Made by a program: the position numbers and the translations under genes. A stretch of 64,000 nt of DNA from Burkholderia ubonensis (GTDB lineage: Bacteria > Pseudomonadota > Gammaproteobacteria > Burkholderiales > Burkholderiaceae), in NCBI RefSeq assembly GCF_902833085.1, contig NZ_CADFEB010000006.1, positions 310,001 to 374,000 of the forward strand, written 5' to 3'. Under the pieces are notes generated by a model. The model was not told the DNA's origin. It ran no database searches and was given only the letters and a program-made list of their open reading frames with translations. Shown in pieces: positions 9,659 to 19,067 of this stretch; position 1 is the stretch's first letter; the number at the start of each line of letters is the position of its first letter.

Positions 9659-11743
9659 ATGAAGGATTCAATCGCGAGAGACAACGGACAGGACACGGCG
9701 AGCCGCGGCGACGCGGCCGAAGTCACGGTGCGGCCGCTGCCGCTTGGTCACAGGCTCGGCGAATTGCAGCTCGACGAGGTGCTCGGCATCGGCGGCTTCG
9801 GGATCGTCTATCGGGCGTTCGACCGCACGCTGCGGCGCGCGGTCGCGATCAAGGAATACATGCCGTCGATGCTCGCGACGCGCGGCGGCGACTACACGGT
9901 GTCGCTGCGCTCGGAGCGCTTCGCGCCCGCGTTCGACGCGGGGCGCGGCGCGTTCCTCAACGAAGCGCGGCTGCTCGCGCAGTTCGATCATCCGGGGCTC
10001 GTCAAGGTCCTGCATTTCTGGGAGAGCCACGGCACCGCGTACATGGTGATGCCGTTCTACGAGGGGCGCACGCTCAAGCAACTGCTCGACGGCGGCGTGC
10101 AGATGAGCGAGACGCAGTTGCGCGACGTGGTCGCCGCGCTGCTCGGCGCGCTCGACACGCTGCATCGCGCGCAGTGCTTCCATCGCGACGTCGCGCTCGA
10201 CAACGTGCTGATCCGTCCGGACGGCAACGCGATCCTGCTCGACTTCGGGGCGGCGCGCAAACAGATCGGCGACCTCGTCGACGACGGCGCGATGATGATC
10301 AAGCCCGGCTATGCGCCGATCGAGCAGTACACCGACGATCCCGCGTTCAGCCAGGGGCCGTGGACCGACCTGTATGCGCTCGGCGCGGTGATGCACGCGA
10401 TGATCACCGGCGAGCTGCCGCCGGCCGCGGTCGTGCGCAGCATCAAGGATACGTACCGGCCGCTCGCGACGCGCGAGCTGCCGGCGCGCGAGCGGTACAG
10501 CCCGGGGTTTCTCGCGGCAGTCGATCACGCGCTGCAATTGCGGATCGCGGACCGGCCTGAATCGGTGGCCGCGTTCGCGGCGGAGCTGGGGCTGAGCGGG
10601 TTCGGTCGGGTGGGGTATGGGGCCGACGTGGCGGCCGCTTCGTCCGGCGATGCGCCGGCGTCCGCGCAAGCCTCGCCGGCGGCGGATGCCGAGCCGGCGC
10701 TGAAGCGTCAGGCGGCCGGGGCCGGGAATGCCGCGGCGGCTGCGTCGAACGAGGCGTCCAGCGCCGACAGTGCCGCAGCGCCTGCGTCGAGCGAGACGCC
10801 CGCGACGTCGACGCAACGCCAGCCCGCGCGTGATGAAAACGCCGTATCGGGTCAATCCGGCGCGGCATCTTCGACGCCCGGCGTGCAGCCTGTCGCCGAC
10901 ACGTCCAGCGTGTCCGCGAAGGCCGCCAACGCCGCGACAGCCGCCGCTCCGGCCAGCGGTCCGCAGAGAACGGACGCCCGGCGCCCCGCGCACACCCCGT
11001 GGCACGGCGGCCGCCGCGCGGGCGTCTACGTCGGCGGCGCGCTCGCCGTGCTGCTGGCGATCGGCATCGGCGCCGCCTATCTCGCGAAACCGGTGCGCAC
11101 GGCCGACTCGCCGGCATCGGGTGCAAGCGTGCCGCAGGCAGCCGCGCCGGCGCCGGCGATGGCACCCGAACCGGGCCGCGACACCGGGCTCGCCGCCGCA
11201 CAGCACGGCCCCACGCCGATCGTCATCCCGCCGTCGAGCCAACCGGCAGAGCCATCCGTGCAAGAGCCGACGCCGGCAGTCGCGACGGCGGTCGCGAGCG
11301 AACCCGCCGCGACACCGCCGCCACAGATCGCGAAGAACACCGCAAGCGCCGCCCCGGCCGCGCCCGGCTCGCGCATCGCGCCGGCCGCGAGCCTCGATGC
11401 GTCCGAGCGGGTCGTCACCGTGCCGCCGTCGGACGCCGCGGCGCCGCCGGCTTCGTCCGCCCCGCCGGCCCCGTCCGCCGCCGAGGCCGTCGCCGCCGCC
11501 CCGGACGAGCAGCGTCCGCCCGACCGGCCGGAAACCGTCGCGGTGCGCTTTCACGTGCGGCCGTGGGGCGACATCTACGTGAGCGGCGTGCGGCGCGGCG
11601 CGAGCCCGCCGCTGCGCTCGGTGTCGCTGGCGCCGGGCACCTACCAGATCGAGATCCGCAACGGCGCGCTGCCGCCGCTGCGGCGCACCGTGACGATCGA
11701 CCCCGGCAGCAAGCCGATCAGCATCGACTATGCATTCGAATGA
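9659..11743 (+). CDS. Membrane Ser/Thr protein kinase of the T6SS (PpkA-like) with PEGA tail
   Basis: This 694-residue kinase probably phosphorylates the FHA protein to trigger T6SS assembly; the role is inferred from family and position. The kinase domain covers about residues 35-310 with a GIGGFG loop, ATP-anchoring Lys65 in AIKEY, catalytic HRD (His175-Asp177) and DFG at Asp195. The catalytic loop reads HRDVALDN, lacking the Lys of the usual HRDLKPEN. A long Ala/Ser/Pro-rich linker (about 320-450) leads to one transmembrane helix (about 452-475), another disordered periplasmic stretch, and a C-terminal PEGA-type beta domain (about 625-694, VSLAPGTYQIEIRNG). It begins 20 bases after tagF. 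No PppA phosphatase partner is in the window. Confidence 0.9.
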   Translation: MKDSIARDNGQDTASRGDAAEVTVRPLPLGHRLGELQLDEVLGIGGFGIVYRAFDRTLRRAVAIKEYMPSMLATRGGDYTVSLRSERFAPAFDAGRGAFLNEARLLAQFDHPGLVKVLHFWESHGTAYMVMPFYEGRTLKQLLDGGVQMSETQLRDVVAALLGALDTLHRAQCFHRDVALDNVLIRPDGNAILLDFGAARKQIGDLVDDGAMMIKPGYAPIEQYTDDPAFSQGPWTDLYALGAVMHAMITGELPPAAVVRSIKDTYRPLATRELPARERYSPGFLAAVDHALQLRIADRPESVAAFAAELGLSGFGRVGYGADVAAASSGDAPASAQASPAADAEPALKRQAAGAGNAAAAASNEASSADSAAAPASSETPATSTQRQPARDENAVSGQSGAASSTPGVQPVADTSSVSAKAANAATAAAPASGPQRTDARRPAHTPWHGGRRAGVYVGGALAVLLAIGIGAAYLAKPVRTADSPASGASVPQAAAPAPAMAPEPGRDTGLAAAQHGPTPIVIPPSSQPAEPSVQEPTPAVATAVASEPAATPPPQIAKNTASAAPAAPGSRIAPAASLDASERVVTVPPSDAAAPPASSAPPAPSAAEAVAAAPDEQRPPDRPETVAVRFHVRPWGDIYVSGVRRGASPPLRSVSLAPGTYQIEIRNGALPPLRRTVTIDPGSKPISIDYAFE

Positions 11744-11792
11744 CGCCAGCGAAACGGCGCGCGCCGCCGCCGCACCCGCCAACGGAGCCCGC

Positions 11793-12839
11793 ATGCAGAC
11801 GCCGCGCGCCGACCTGATCGACCGCCTGCTCGCCGGCCTCGCGCCCGACGCGCCGTGCGGCGCGAATCTCGAGTACGAGGCGGAGTTCCTGCAACTGCAG
11901 GAGCGCGCGACGCCGCGTCCGGAGCAGCAGTACGGCGACACCGTGATCCCGGCCGAAGCGCCGGACTGGAGCGCGGTCGAGCGGCTCGCGCTCGCGCTGT
12001 CGGCGCGCACGAAGGACTTGCGCATCGCCGCGCACCTCGCGCGCAGCTGGACCGAGCTGCACGGCGTGGCCGGCTACGCGGACGGGCTTGCCGTCGTCGC
12101 CGGCCTGCTCGACCGGTGGTGGGACGACGTGCATCCGCGCGTCGATGCGGACGGCGACCCCGACCCGACGCTGCGGATCAACGCGCTGGCCGACGTGGCG
12201 GGCGCACACGACTGCGCGCGCGCGGCGCGCCGCCAGCCGCTGTTCGACGGCGGGCCGAGCGTGCGCGACGCCGAGCGCGTGCTCGACGGCCGCGACGGCG
12301 ACGCGGAGCGTGCGCCGGGCGCCCGCGAACGGCTGATCGCCGAACTCGCGCACGTACGCGGCGACGGCTCGCGGTCCATGCAGGCGGGCCTTGCCGTGCT
12401 GGACGCGCTCGACGCGATCCGTGCGCGCGTGACGGACAAGCTCGGCGGCGAATGGGCGCCCGACGAGAGCGACTTCGAGAAGGCGCTGCGGCGAATCGCG
12501 CTCGACGTGCTCACGGTGTCCGGCCCGCAGCCGGCGGCCCCGTCCGGCGAACCGGCCGACGCATCCGGAACCGCCGCGCCGCACGCGGCGGCCACCGCGC
12601 CGGCGCAGCCCGACGGCCGCGCCTGGCGCGACGCCGAGGTGACGAGCCGCGACGACGTGCGGATCGGCCTCGACAAGATCTGCCGGTACTTCGAGCTGCA
12701 CGAGCCGAGCCATCCCGCGCCGCTGCTGTTGCGGCGCGCGCAGCGGCTGCTCGCGCTCGACTTCTACGAAATCATCCGGGATCTCGCTCCGGAAAGCCTG
12801 CCGAAGCTGGACCTGCTGAGCGGCCAGCGGAGCGAATGA
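11793..12839 (+). CDS. tssA: T6SS protein TssA (ImpA N-terminal domain)
   Basis: TssA primes or caps sheath-tube polymerisation at the baseplate. The start at MQTPRADLIDRLL gives 348 residues. It is preferred over an ATG 63 bases upstream because it has a GGAG site and does not overlap the kinase gene. The ImpA_N domain covers about residues 5-130 (CGANLEYEAEFL, then a WTELHGVAGYADGL segment). An Ala-rich linker (about 245-285) precedes the C-terminal module, which contains DKICRYFELHEPSHPAP and FYEIIRDLAP, the short-type TssA ending. Confidence 0.93.
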   Translation: MQTPRADLIDRLLAGLAPDAPCGANLEYEAEFLQLQERATPRPEQQYGDTVIPAEAPDWSAVERLALALSARTKDLRIAAHLARSWTELHGVAGYADGLAVVAGLLDRWWDDVHPRVDADGDPDPTLRINALADVAGAHDCARAARRQPLFDGGPSVRDAERVLDGRDGDAERAPGARERLIAELAHVRGDGSRSMQAGLAVLDALDAIRARVTDKLGGEWAPDESDFEKALRRIALDVLTVSGPQPAAPSGEPADASGTAAPHAAATAPAQPDGRAWRDAEVTSRDDVRIGLDKICRYFELHEPSHPAPLLLRRAQRLLALDFYEIIRDLAPESLPKLDLLSGQRSE

Positions 12840-12894
12840 CACGATGCCGCGCGGGCGGCGGCGAACGGCGCAACTTGATGCGAAGGAGCAGACG

Positions 12895-13473
12895 ATGACG
12901 GACAGAATCAAAGGGGCGGGCAGCGGACAGAAGTTCATCGCGCGCAACCGGGCGCCGCGCGTGCAGATCGAGTACGACGTCGAGACGTACGGCGCCGAGC
13001 GCAAGGTCCAGCTGCCGTTCGTGATGGGCGTGATCGCGGATCTCGCGGGCAAGCGCGCGGAGCCGCTGCCGGACCTGCCGGAGCGCAAGTTTCTCGAGAT
13101 CGACGTCGACAACTTCGACGAGCGGATGAAGTCGGTCGCGCCGCGCGTCGCGTTCCAGGTGCCGAACACGCTGACCGGCGACGGGATGCTCAACGTCGAC
13201 ATGACGTTCGAGCGCATCGACGATTTCTCGCCGGCCGCGATCGCGCGCAACGTCGACGCGCTGCGCCGGCTGCTGGAGGCGCGCACCGAGCTGTCGAACC
13301 TGCTGTCGTACATGGACGGCAAGCACGGCGCCGAGCAGCTGATCGAGCAGGCGATCAACGATCCCGAGCTGCTGAAGTCGCTGTCGCGGCAGCCGAGCGC
13401 GGCAACAGCAGTAGCAAACGACGCGCCGGCCTTGCCGGACGGCACGACCCAACCGGAGGTGCGCGATGAATGA
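12895..13473 (+). CDS. tssB: T6SS contractile sheath small subunit TssB (VipA)
   Basis: TssB forms the contractile sheath with TssC. It has 192 residues from MTDRIKGAG, preceded by a strong AAGGAG site; an upstream in-frame ATG at 12844 has none. Family features include SGQKFIARNRAPRVQIEYDVE, the LPFVMGVIADL segment, LPERKFLEIDVDNFDERM, and the C-terminal helix that interlocks with TssC. The stop overlaps the tssC start, indicating coupled synthesis of the two sheath subunits. Confidence 0.96.
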   Translation: MTDRIKGAGSGQKFIARNRAPRVQIEYDVETYGAERKVQLPFVMGVIADLAGKRAEPLPDLPERKFLEIDVDNFDERMKSVAPRVAFQVPNTLTGDGMLNVDMTFERIDDFSPAAIARNVDALRRLLEARTELSNLLSYMDGKHGAEQLIEQAINDPELLKSLSRQPSAATAVANDAPALPDGTTQPEVRDE

Positions 13474-14974
13474 ATCCGCCCAGACCCGACCCGACGCGCG
13501 CCCGGCCGCGCAGCCCGCCGTCGCGCGCGACGAGTTCGCCGCGCTGCTGCAGAAGGAGTTCAAGCCGAAGACCGCCGAGGCGCGCGAATCGGTCGAGCGG
13601 GCCGTGCGCACGCTCGCGCAGCAGGCGCTGGAAAACACGGTCGGGATGACGACCGATGCGTACGGCAGCGTCAAGCGGATCATCGCGGAGATCGACCGCA
13701 AGCTGTCCGAGCAGATCAACCTGATCCTGCATCACGGCGAGTTCCAGACGCTCGAAGGCGCGTGGCGCGGGCTGCATTACCTCGTCACGAACACCGAAAC
13801 CGACGAGCTGCTGAAGATCAAGGCGCTGCCCGCGTCGCGCAACGAGCTCGCGCGCACGCTCAAGCGCTACAAGGGCGTCGCGTGGGACCAGAGCCCGCTG
13901 TTCCGCAAGGTCTACGAGGAGGAATACGGCCAGTTCGGCGGCGAGCCGTTCGGCTGCCTCGTCGGCGATTTCCATTTCAACCACAGTCCGCCCGACGTCG
14001 AGATGCTCGGCGAGCTGTCGAAGATCGCGGCGGCCGCGCATGCGCCGTTCATCGCGGGCGCGTCGCCCGAGCTGATGCAGATGGACTCGTGGCAGGAGCT
14101 GTCGAACCCGCGCGACCTGACCAAGATCTTCCAGAACACCGAGTACGCGGCGTGGCGCAGCCTGCGCCAGTCCGACGATTCGCGCTACGTCGGGCTCGCG
14201 ATGCCGCGCTTCCTCGCGCGGCTGCCGTACGGCGCGCGCACCAATCCGGTCGACGAATTCGACTTCGAGGAGGACACCGGCGCGGCGAGCCACGATCGCT
14301 ACACGTGGGCGAACTCCGCGTACGCGATGGCCGCCAACATCAACCGCTCGTTCAAGCTGTACGGCTGGTGCTCGTCGATCCGCGGCGTCGAGTCGGGCGG
14401 CGCGGTCGAGGGGCTGCCGTGCCACACGTTCCCGACCGACGACGGCGGCGTCGACCAGAAATGCCCGACCGAGATCGCGATCAGCGACCGCCGCGAGGCC
14501 GAGCTCGCGAAGAACGGCTTCATGCCGTTCGTGCACCGGAAGAACTCGGATTTCGCGGCGTTCATCGGCGCGCAGTCGCTGTACCAGCCGGCCGAATACC
14601 ACGATCCCGACGCGACCGCGAACGCGCGGCTGTCCGGCCGCCTGCCGTACCTGTTCGCGTGCTGCCGGTTCGCGCATTACCTGAAGTGCATCGTGCGCGA
14701 CAAGATCGGCTCGTTCCGCGAACGCGAGGACATGGAGCGCTGGCTGAACGACTGGATCATGAACTACGTCGACGGCGATCCGGCGAACTCGTCGCAGGAA
14801 ACCAAGGCGCGCAAGCCGCTCGCGGCCGCGCAGGTCGTCGTCGACGAGATCGAGGACAACCCCGGGTATTACGCATCGAAGTTTTTCCTGCGGCCGCATT
14901 ACCAGCTCGAAGGGCTCACCGTATCGCTGCGGCTCATCTCGAAGCTGCCGTCCGCGAAGGCGGCAGGCGAGTGA
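13466..14974 (+). CDS. tssC: T6SS contractile sheath large subunit TssC (VipB)
   Basis: The large sheath subunit, 502 residues, with a GGAGG site inside the end of tssB. Characteristic stretches are EFQTLEGAWRGLHYLV, VYEEEYGQFGGEPFG and GDFHFNHSP, then PRFLARLPYGARTNPVDEF in the middle, and the C-terminal YYASKFFLRPHYQLEGL. Together with TssB it assembles the helical sheath recognised by ClpV after contraction. It is complete and shows no anomaly. Confidence 0.97.
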   Translation: MNESAQTRPDARPAAQPAVARDEFAALLQKEFKPKTAEARESVERAVRTLAQQALENTVGMTTDAYGSVKRIIAEIDRKLSEQINLILHHGEFQTLEGAWRGLHYLVTNTETDELLKIKALPASRNELARTLKRYKGVAWDQSPLFRKVYEEEYGQFGGEPFGCLVGDFHFNHSPPDVEMLGELSKIAAAAHAPFIAGASPELMQMDSWQELSNPRDLTKIFQNTEYAAWRSLRQSDDSRYVGLAMPRFLARLPYGARTNPVDEFDFEEDTGAASHDRYTWANSAYAMAANINRSFKLYGWCSSIRGVESGGAVEGLPCHTFPTDDGGVDQKCPTEIAISDRREAELAKNGFMPFVHRKNSDFAAFIGAQSLYQPAEYHDPDATANARLSGRLPYLFACCRFAHYLKCIVRDKIGSFREREDMERWLNDWIMNYVDGDPANSSQETKARKPLAAAQVVVDEIEDNPGYYASKFFLRPHYQLEGLTVSLRLISKLPSAKAAGE

Positions 14975-15008
14975 GCGGCGACCGGCATTCAACCAGACGG
15001 AGGCAGCA

Positions 15009-15500
15009 ATGGGCGTGGCGATGTTTATGAAGGTGGACGGCGTCACCGGCGAATCGGCGGACGCCCAGCACAAGGGCTGGACCGACATCCAGACGTTTTC
15101 GTGGGGCGCGAGCCAGCCGGGCGCGATGGCGAGCGGCAGCGGCGGCAACGCGGGCAAGGCGAGCTTCAACGATCTCGTCGTGGCCGCTTACATGGACAAG
15201 GGCGCGCCCGCGATCATCAAGAACTGCGCGAGCGGCAAGCACCTGCCGTCGGTCGAGATCTCCGCGTGCAAGACCGGCGGCACGCAGGTCGAGTTCATGC
15301 GCGTGACGCTGCAGGAGGTGCTCGTCACGTCCGCGCAGGTCGCGGGCGTCGACCCCGGCGACGCCGCCGACCGGCTGCTGATGCACTACGGCTTCCAGGC
15401 CGCGAAGGTCAAGAAGCAGTACTGGCAGCAGAACGACAACGGCGGCAAGGGCGCCGAGGTGTCGGTCGGCTGGAACATCAAGGAAAACTCCGAGATGTAG
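15009..15500 (+). CDS. hcp: T6SS inner-tube protein Hcp (TssD)
   Basis: Hcp forms the hexameric inner tube expelled by sheath contraction. It has 163 residues with a GGAGG site six bases upstream. It shows the Hcp-family opening (FMKVDGVTGES, then GWTDIQTFSWGAS), the loop with SFNDLVVAAYMDKGAPA, and the terminal strand VGWNIKENSEM. There is no C-terminal effector extension. It sits between tssC and tssE in the operon. Confidence 0.96.
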   Translation: MGVAMFMKVDGVTGESADAQHKGWTDIQTFSWGASQPGAMASGSGGNAGKASFNDLVVAAYMDKGAPAIIKNCASGKHLPSVEISACKTGGTQVEFMRVTLQEVLVTSAQVAGVDPGDAADRLLMHYGFQAAKVKKQYWQQNDNGGKGAEVSVGWNIKENSEM

Positions 15501-15518
15501 CGGCGCGGAGGCCGAACC

Positions 15519-16067
15519 ATGGACGACCTGCGCCCCGGCGACGACCGGGACGGCGGCATGCGCGACCGGCTGCAGCCCGCGCTGCTCGACCGGCTGACCG
15601 ACACCGACCCGCAGCGCCGCGCGGAGCCGCCCGGCGCGCAGTGGATCGGCGCCGAGCGGCTGCGTGCGGCGGTGCTGCGCGATCTCGCGTGGCTGCTCAA
15701 CACGCGCAACGCGGAGGACGGCTTCGTCGACTGGTCGGCGTTCGCGCACGCGCAGGCGTCGGTGCTCAACTACGGGATGCGGCCGCTCGTCGGCAAGCCG
15801 ATGTCGGGCGTCGAGCGGATCGCGGTCGAGACGTCGATCCGCGATGCGATCGTCCGCTTCGAGCCGCGCATCGCGCCCGCCAGCGTCGAGGTGCGCAGCG
15901 TGCCCGATGCGCCCGGCGGCGCGGCCGGCGAGCGGCGGCACAACGTGCTGCTGTTCGAGATCCGGGGCACGCTGTGGTCGGTGCCGCATCCGGTCGAATT
16001 CGTGCTGCGCTCGGATCTCGATCTCGAGACCGGCGCGATGTCGCTGCAATCGGCGGCGGGAGCCTGA
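15519..16067 (+). CDS. tssE: T6SS baseplate gp25-like protein TssE
   Basis: TssE is the gp25-like baseplate component that nucleates sheath polymerisation. It has 182 residues with a GGAGG site. The gp25 core spans about 40-165: LRAAVLRDLAWLLNTRN, LNYGMRPLVG, and the conserved RFEPRI motif. The product ends in a strand typical of the family (HPVEFVLRSDLDLETGAM). It is followed four bases later by tssF. Confidence 0.95.
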   Translation: MDDLRPGDDRDGGMRDRLQPALLDRLTDTDPQRRAEPPGAQWIGAERLRAAVLRDLAWLLNTRNAEDGFVDWSAFAHAQASVLNYGMRPLVGKPMSGVERIAVETSIRDAIVRFEPRIAPASVEVRSVPDAPGGAAGERRHNVLLFEIRGTLWSVPHPVEFVLRSDLDLETGAMSLQSAAGA

Positions 16068-16071
16068 ACCG

Positions 16072-17958
16072 ATGGAGACGCGCCTGCTGGAGTACTACAA
16101 CCGCGAACTCGCGTACCTGCGCGAGCTGGGCGCCGAGTTCGCGCAGCAGTTCCCGAAGGTTGCCGCGCGGCTGCGGCTGCCCGAGTCGGGGCCGCCCGAT
16201 CCGTACGTCGAGCGGCTGCTCGAAGGCTTCAGCTTTCTCACCGCGCGCGTGCAGCTCAAGATGGACGCGGAGTTTCCGCGTTTCACGCACGCGCTGCTCG
16301 ACGCGGTGTATCCGGGCTACGTCGCGCCGCTGCCGTCGATGGCGATCGTGCAGTTCGCGCCGGTGATGAACGAGGGCAGCCTCGCGCAGGGCTGGCGGCT
16401 GCCGGCCGGCACCGCGCTGCGCGCGCGGCCCGCCGCGGCCGAACAGCCGACCGCATGCGAATTCCGCACCGCGCACGACCTGACGCTGTGGCCGCTCGAA
16501 CTGGCGGACGCGGCGGTGACGGGCGCGCCGGCCTCCCTGCCGCGCGGGATCGTGCCGGCCCGGCGCGACGTGCGCGGCGCGCTGCGGATCCGGCTGCGCG
16601 CGCGCGGCGGCGCGCATCTCGCGCAGTTGCCGCTCGACCGGCTGATGTTCCATCTCGCCGGCCCGGAGCGGGATGCGCTGCATCTGCTCGAACTGATCGC
16701 CGCGCATACGCTCGGCGTCGTCGTTCACGATCCCGGCCAGCCGCCGCGCTGGGCGCATGCGCTCGGCGCCGACGCGGTCGTCCACCAGGGCTTCGACGCC
16801 GAGCAGGCGATCCTGCCGGACGACGGCCGCAGCTTCCACGGCTACCGGCTGCTGCGCGAGTATTTCGCGTTTCCCGCGCGGTTCCTGTTCTTCAGCATCG
16901 ACGGGCTGCGGCCCGCGCTCGCGCGCGCGACCGGCGACGAATGCGAGCTGACGCTGCTGTTCGATCGCCACGACGCGGCGCTCGAGGCTGCCGTCGACGC
17001 GCGGCATCTCGCGTTGAACTGCACGCCGGCCGTGAACCTGTTCAAGCGCCGCGGCGACCGCATCCCGGTGGCGCCCGGCGTGCGCGAGCATCACGTCGTC
17101 GTCGATCGCAGCCGGCCGCTCGACTACGAGGTCTATGCGGTGGAGCGGCTCGCGAGCGAGCCGCGCGATGACGGCCAGGTGCGCGGGCAGACGCGCGAAT
17201 TCCGGCCGTTTCATGCGTCGTTCGCCGGCGACGACGGCAATTACGGCGCGTATTACACGGTGCGGCGCGAGCCGCGTCTCGTGTCCGCGCAGGTGCGCGC
17301 GAACGGCACGCGCACCGGCTACGTCGGCAGCGAGGTCTACGTGTCGCTGGTCGACAGCCAGTGCGCGCCGTACGACGAGTCGATGCGCTACCTGGCCGTC
17401 GACACGCTGTGCACGAACCGCGATCTCGTGCTGCTGCAGCCGCCCGGCGACGCGAACACGTTCACGCTGCGCGTGTCCGCGCCCGTCGAGCGCATCGTCG
17501 CGATCCGCGGGCCGTCGCGGCCGCGTCCGCCGATCGCCGACGCGCAGACCGCATGGCGGCTGATCCGCCATCTCGGGCTCGCGCGGCACACGCTGACCGA
17601 TCTCGACGACGAGGAGGGCGCGCACGTGCTGCGGGAACTGCTCGGCCTGCACGCGGACCCGGCCGATGCCGCGATGCGCCGGCAGATCGACGGCGTGCGG
17701 CGGGTCGCGTTCGCGCCGGTGTTCCACCGCCTGCCCGCCGCCGGGCCGCTGATGTTCGGGCGCGGCGTGCAGGTCGACGTGACCGTCGACGATCACGCGT
17801 TTTCCGGCGACAGCCCGTTCCTGCTCGGCGCGGTGCTCGAACAGTTCTTCGCGCGGCACGTGTCGATCAATGCGTTCGCCGAATGCGTGCTGACGAGCGC
17901 GCAGCGCGGCAGGCTCGCGCACTGGCCGGCGCGCGTCGGCAGGCGGCCCGCGATATGA
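16072..17958 (+). CDS. tssF: T6SS baseplate protein TssF
   Basis: A 628-residue baseplate wedge subunit. The N terminus LLEYYNRELAYLRELGAEFAQ matches the family, as do the PDPYVERLLEGFSFLTARV and YPGYVAPLPSM segments. The C-terminal half contains FGRGVQVDVTVDD and FLLGAVLEQFFARHVSINAF, typical of the TssF end. The gene begins four bases after tssE, and its stop overlaps the tssG start (ATGA). Confidence 0.96.
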   Translation: METRLLEYYNRELAYLRELGAEFAQQFPKVAARLRLPESGPPDPYVERLLEGFSFLTARVQLKMDAEFPRFTHALLDAVYPGYVAPLPSMAIVQFAPVMNEGSLAQGWRLPAGTALRARPAAAEQPTACEFRTAHDLTLWPLELADAAVTGAPASLPRGIVPARRDVRGALRIRLRARGGAHLAQLPLDRLMFHLAGPERDALHLLELIAAHTLGVVVHDPGQPPRWAHALGADAVVHQGFDAEQAILPDDGRSFHGYRLLREYFAFPARFLFFSIDGLRPALARATGDECELTLLFDRHDAALEAAVDARHLALNCTPAVNLFKRRGDRIPVAPGVREHHVVVDRSRPLDYEVYAVERLASEPRDDGQVRGQTREFRPFHASFAGDDGNYGAYYTVRREPRLVSAQVRANGTRTGYVGSEVYVSLVDSQCAPYDESMRYLAVDTLCTNRDLVLLQPPGDANTFTLRVSAPVERIVAIRGPSRPRPPIADAQTAWRLIRHLGLARHTLTDLDDEEGAHVLRELLGLHADPADAAMRRQIDGVRRVAFAPVFHRLPAAGPLMFGRGVQVDVTVDDHAFSGDSPFLLGAVLEQFFARHVSINAFAECVLTSAQRGRLAHWPARVGRRPAI

Positions 17959-19046
17959 CGCGCGCACCGGACCCGCGCGGCCCGTCGGCCGCAACGCATC
18001 CCGCCGCCGCTGCCGCCGACACCGCGGCGCGTCGTGACGCGTTCTGGGCGCGCCTGCGCGCCGCGCCGCAGGGGTACGACCTGTTCGACGCGCTGCGCTG
18101 GCTCGACGCGCTGTCGCCCGCGCATGCGCCGCTCGGCCGCGCCGCGCGAGCGCGCGACGAACCGGTGCGGCTCGGCCAGGCGCCGTCGCTCGCGTTCGCG
18201 GCGGCGATGCTGGCCGGCGTGGATGATGACGGCGGCGGCGTGCCGCGCATCGCCATCCACGGTTTCGGGCTGTTCGGGCCGAACGGGCCGCTGCCGTCGC
18301 ACCTGACCGAATACGCGCACGAGCGCGCGAGCCAGCACGGCGATCGCGCGTTCGCCGCGTTCGCCGACCTGTTCCATCACCGGCTGATCCTGCTGTTCTA
18401 TCGCGCATGGGCCGACGCGCAGCCGACCGTGAGCCTCGACCGGCCCGCGCGTGCGCGCTTCGACGGCTACGTCGCGAGCCTGATCGGGCGTGCGGGCGCG
18501 GCCGATGCCCCGGCGGCCCCGGCCGATGCGCTCGCGCCGCATGCGCGCTATTTCCACGCGGGCCATCTGGTGCGGCATACGCGCAACCCCGAAGGGCTCG
18601 TGCAGATCCTGCGCCGCCATTTCGGCGTCGCGGCGCGCATCGTCGAGCACGTGCCGCAATGGGTGGCGATCGACCGCGCGCAGCGTTGCGCGCTCCACGC
18701 GACGCGGCCGACCCAGCCGCTCGGCGGCGCGGTGCTCGGCCTCGCGGTGCGCGATGCGCAGTCGCGCTTCCGGATCGTGCTCGGCCCGCTGTCGCTCGAC
18801 GCGTACCGGCGGTTCCTGCCCGGCGGCGCGTATGCGCGGCAGCTCGCGCAGTGGGTGCGCGAGTACGCCGGCGTCGAATTCGACTGGGACGTGCAGCTCG
18901 AACTCGCGCACGACGCGGTGCCGGCTCTCGCGCTCGGCGCGCCGCACGGGATCGGCCGCACCGCGTGGCTCGGGCGGCGGCTCGACCCGGGACCGGCGCG
19001 CGATCTGGTCATCCGCCAGGCCGCGCGTCATCGTGAACCTGCGTAA
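17955..19046 (+). CDS. tssG: T6SS baseplate protein TssG
   Basis: TssG joins TssF and TssE in the baseplate wedge. It has 363 residues, starting on an ATG that overlaps the tssF stop. Family motifs are the N-terminal FDALRWLDAL, the central GFGLFGPNGPLPSHLTEYAHERA, and the FHHRLILLFYRAWADAQP segment. There is a slightly long Ala-rich N terminus. It ends 21 bases before tssH. Confidence 0.95.
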   Translation: MTRAPDPRGPSAATHPAAAAADTAARRDAFWARLRAAPQGYDLFDALRWLDALSPAHAPLGRAARARDEPVRLGQAPSLAFAAAMLAGVDDDGGGVPRIAIHGFGLFGPNGPLPSHLTEYAHERASQHGDRAFAAFADLFHHRLILLFYRAWADAQPTVSLDRPARARFDGYVASLIGRAGAADAPAAPADALAPHARYFHAGHLVRHTRNPEGLVQILRRHFGVAARIVEHVPQWVAIDRAQRCALHATRPTQPLGGAVLGLAVRDAQSRFRIVLGPLSLDAYRRFLPGGAYARQLAQWVREYAGVEFDWDVQLELAHDAVPALALGAPHGIGRTAWLGRRLDPGPARDLVIRQAARHREPA

Positions 19047-19067
19047 ATCAACCAAGCCGGAGCCGCC

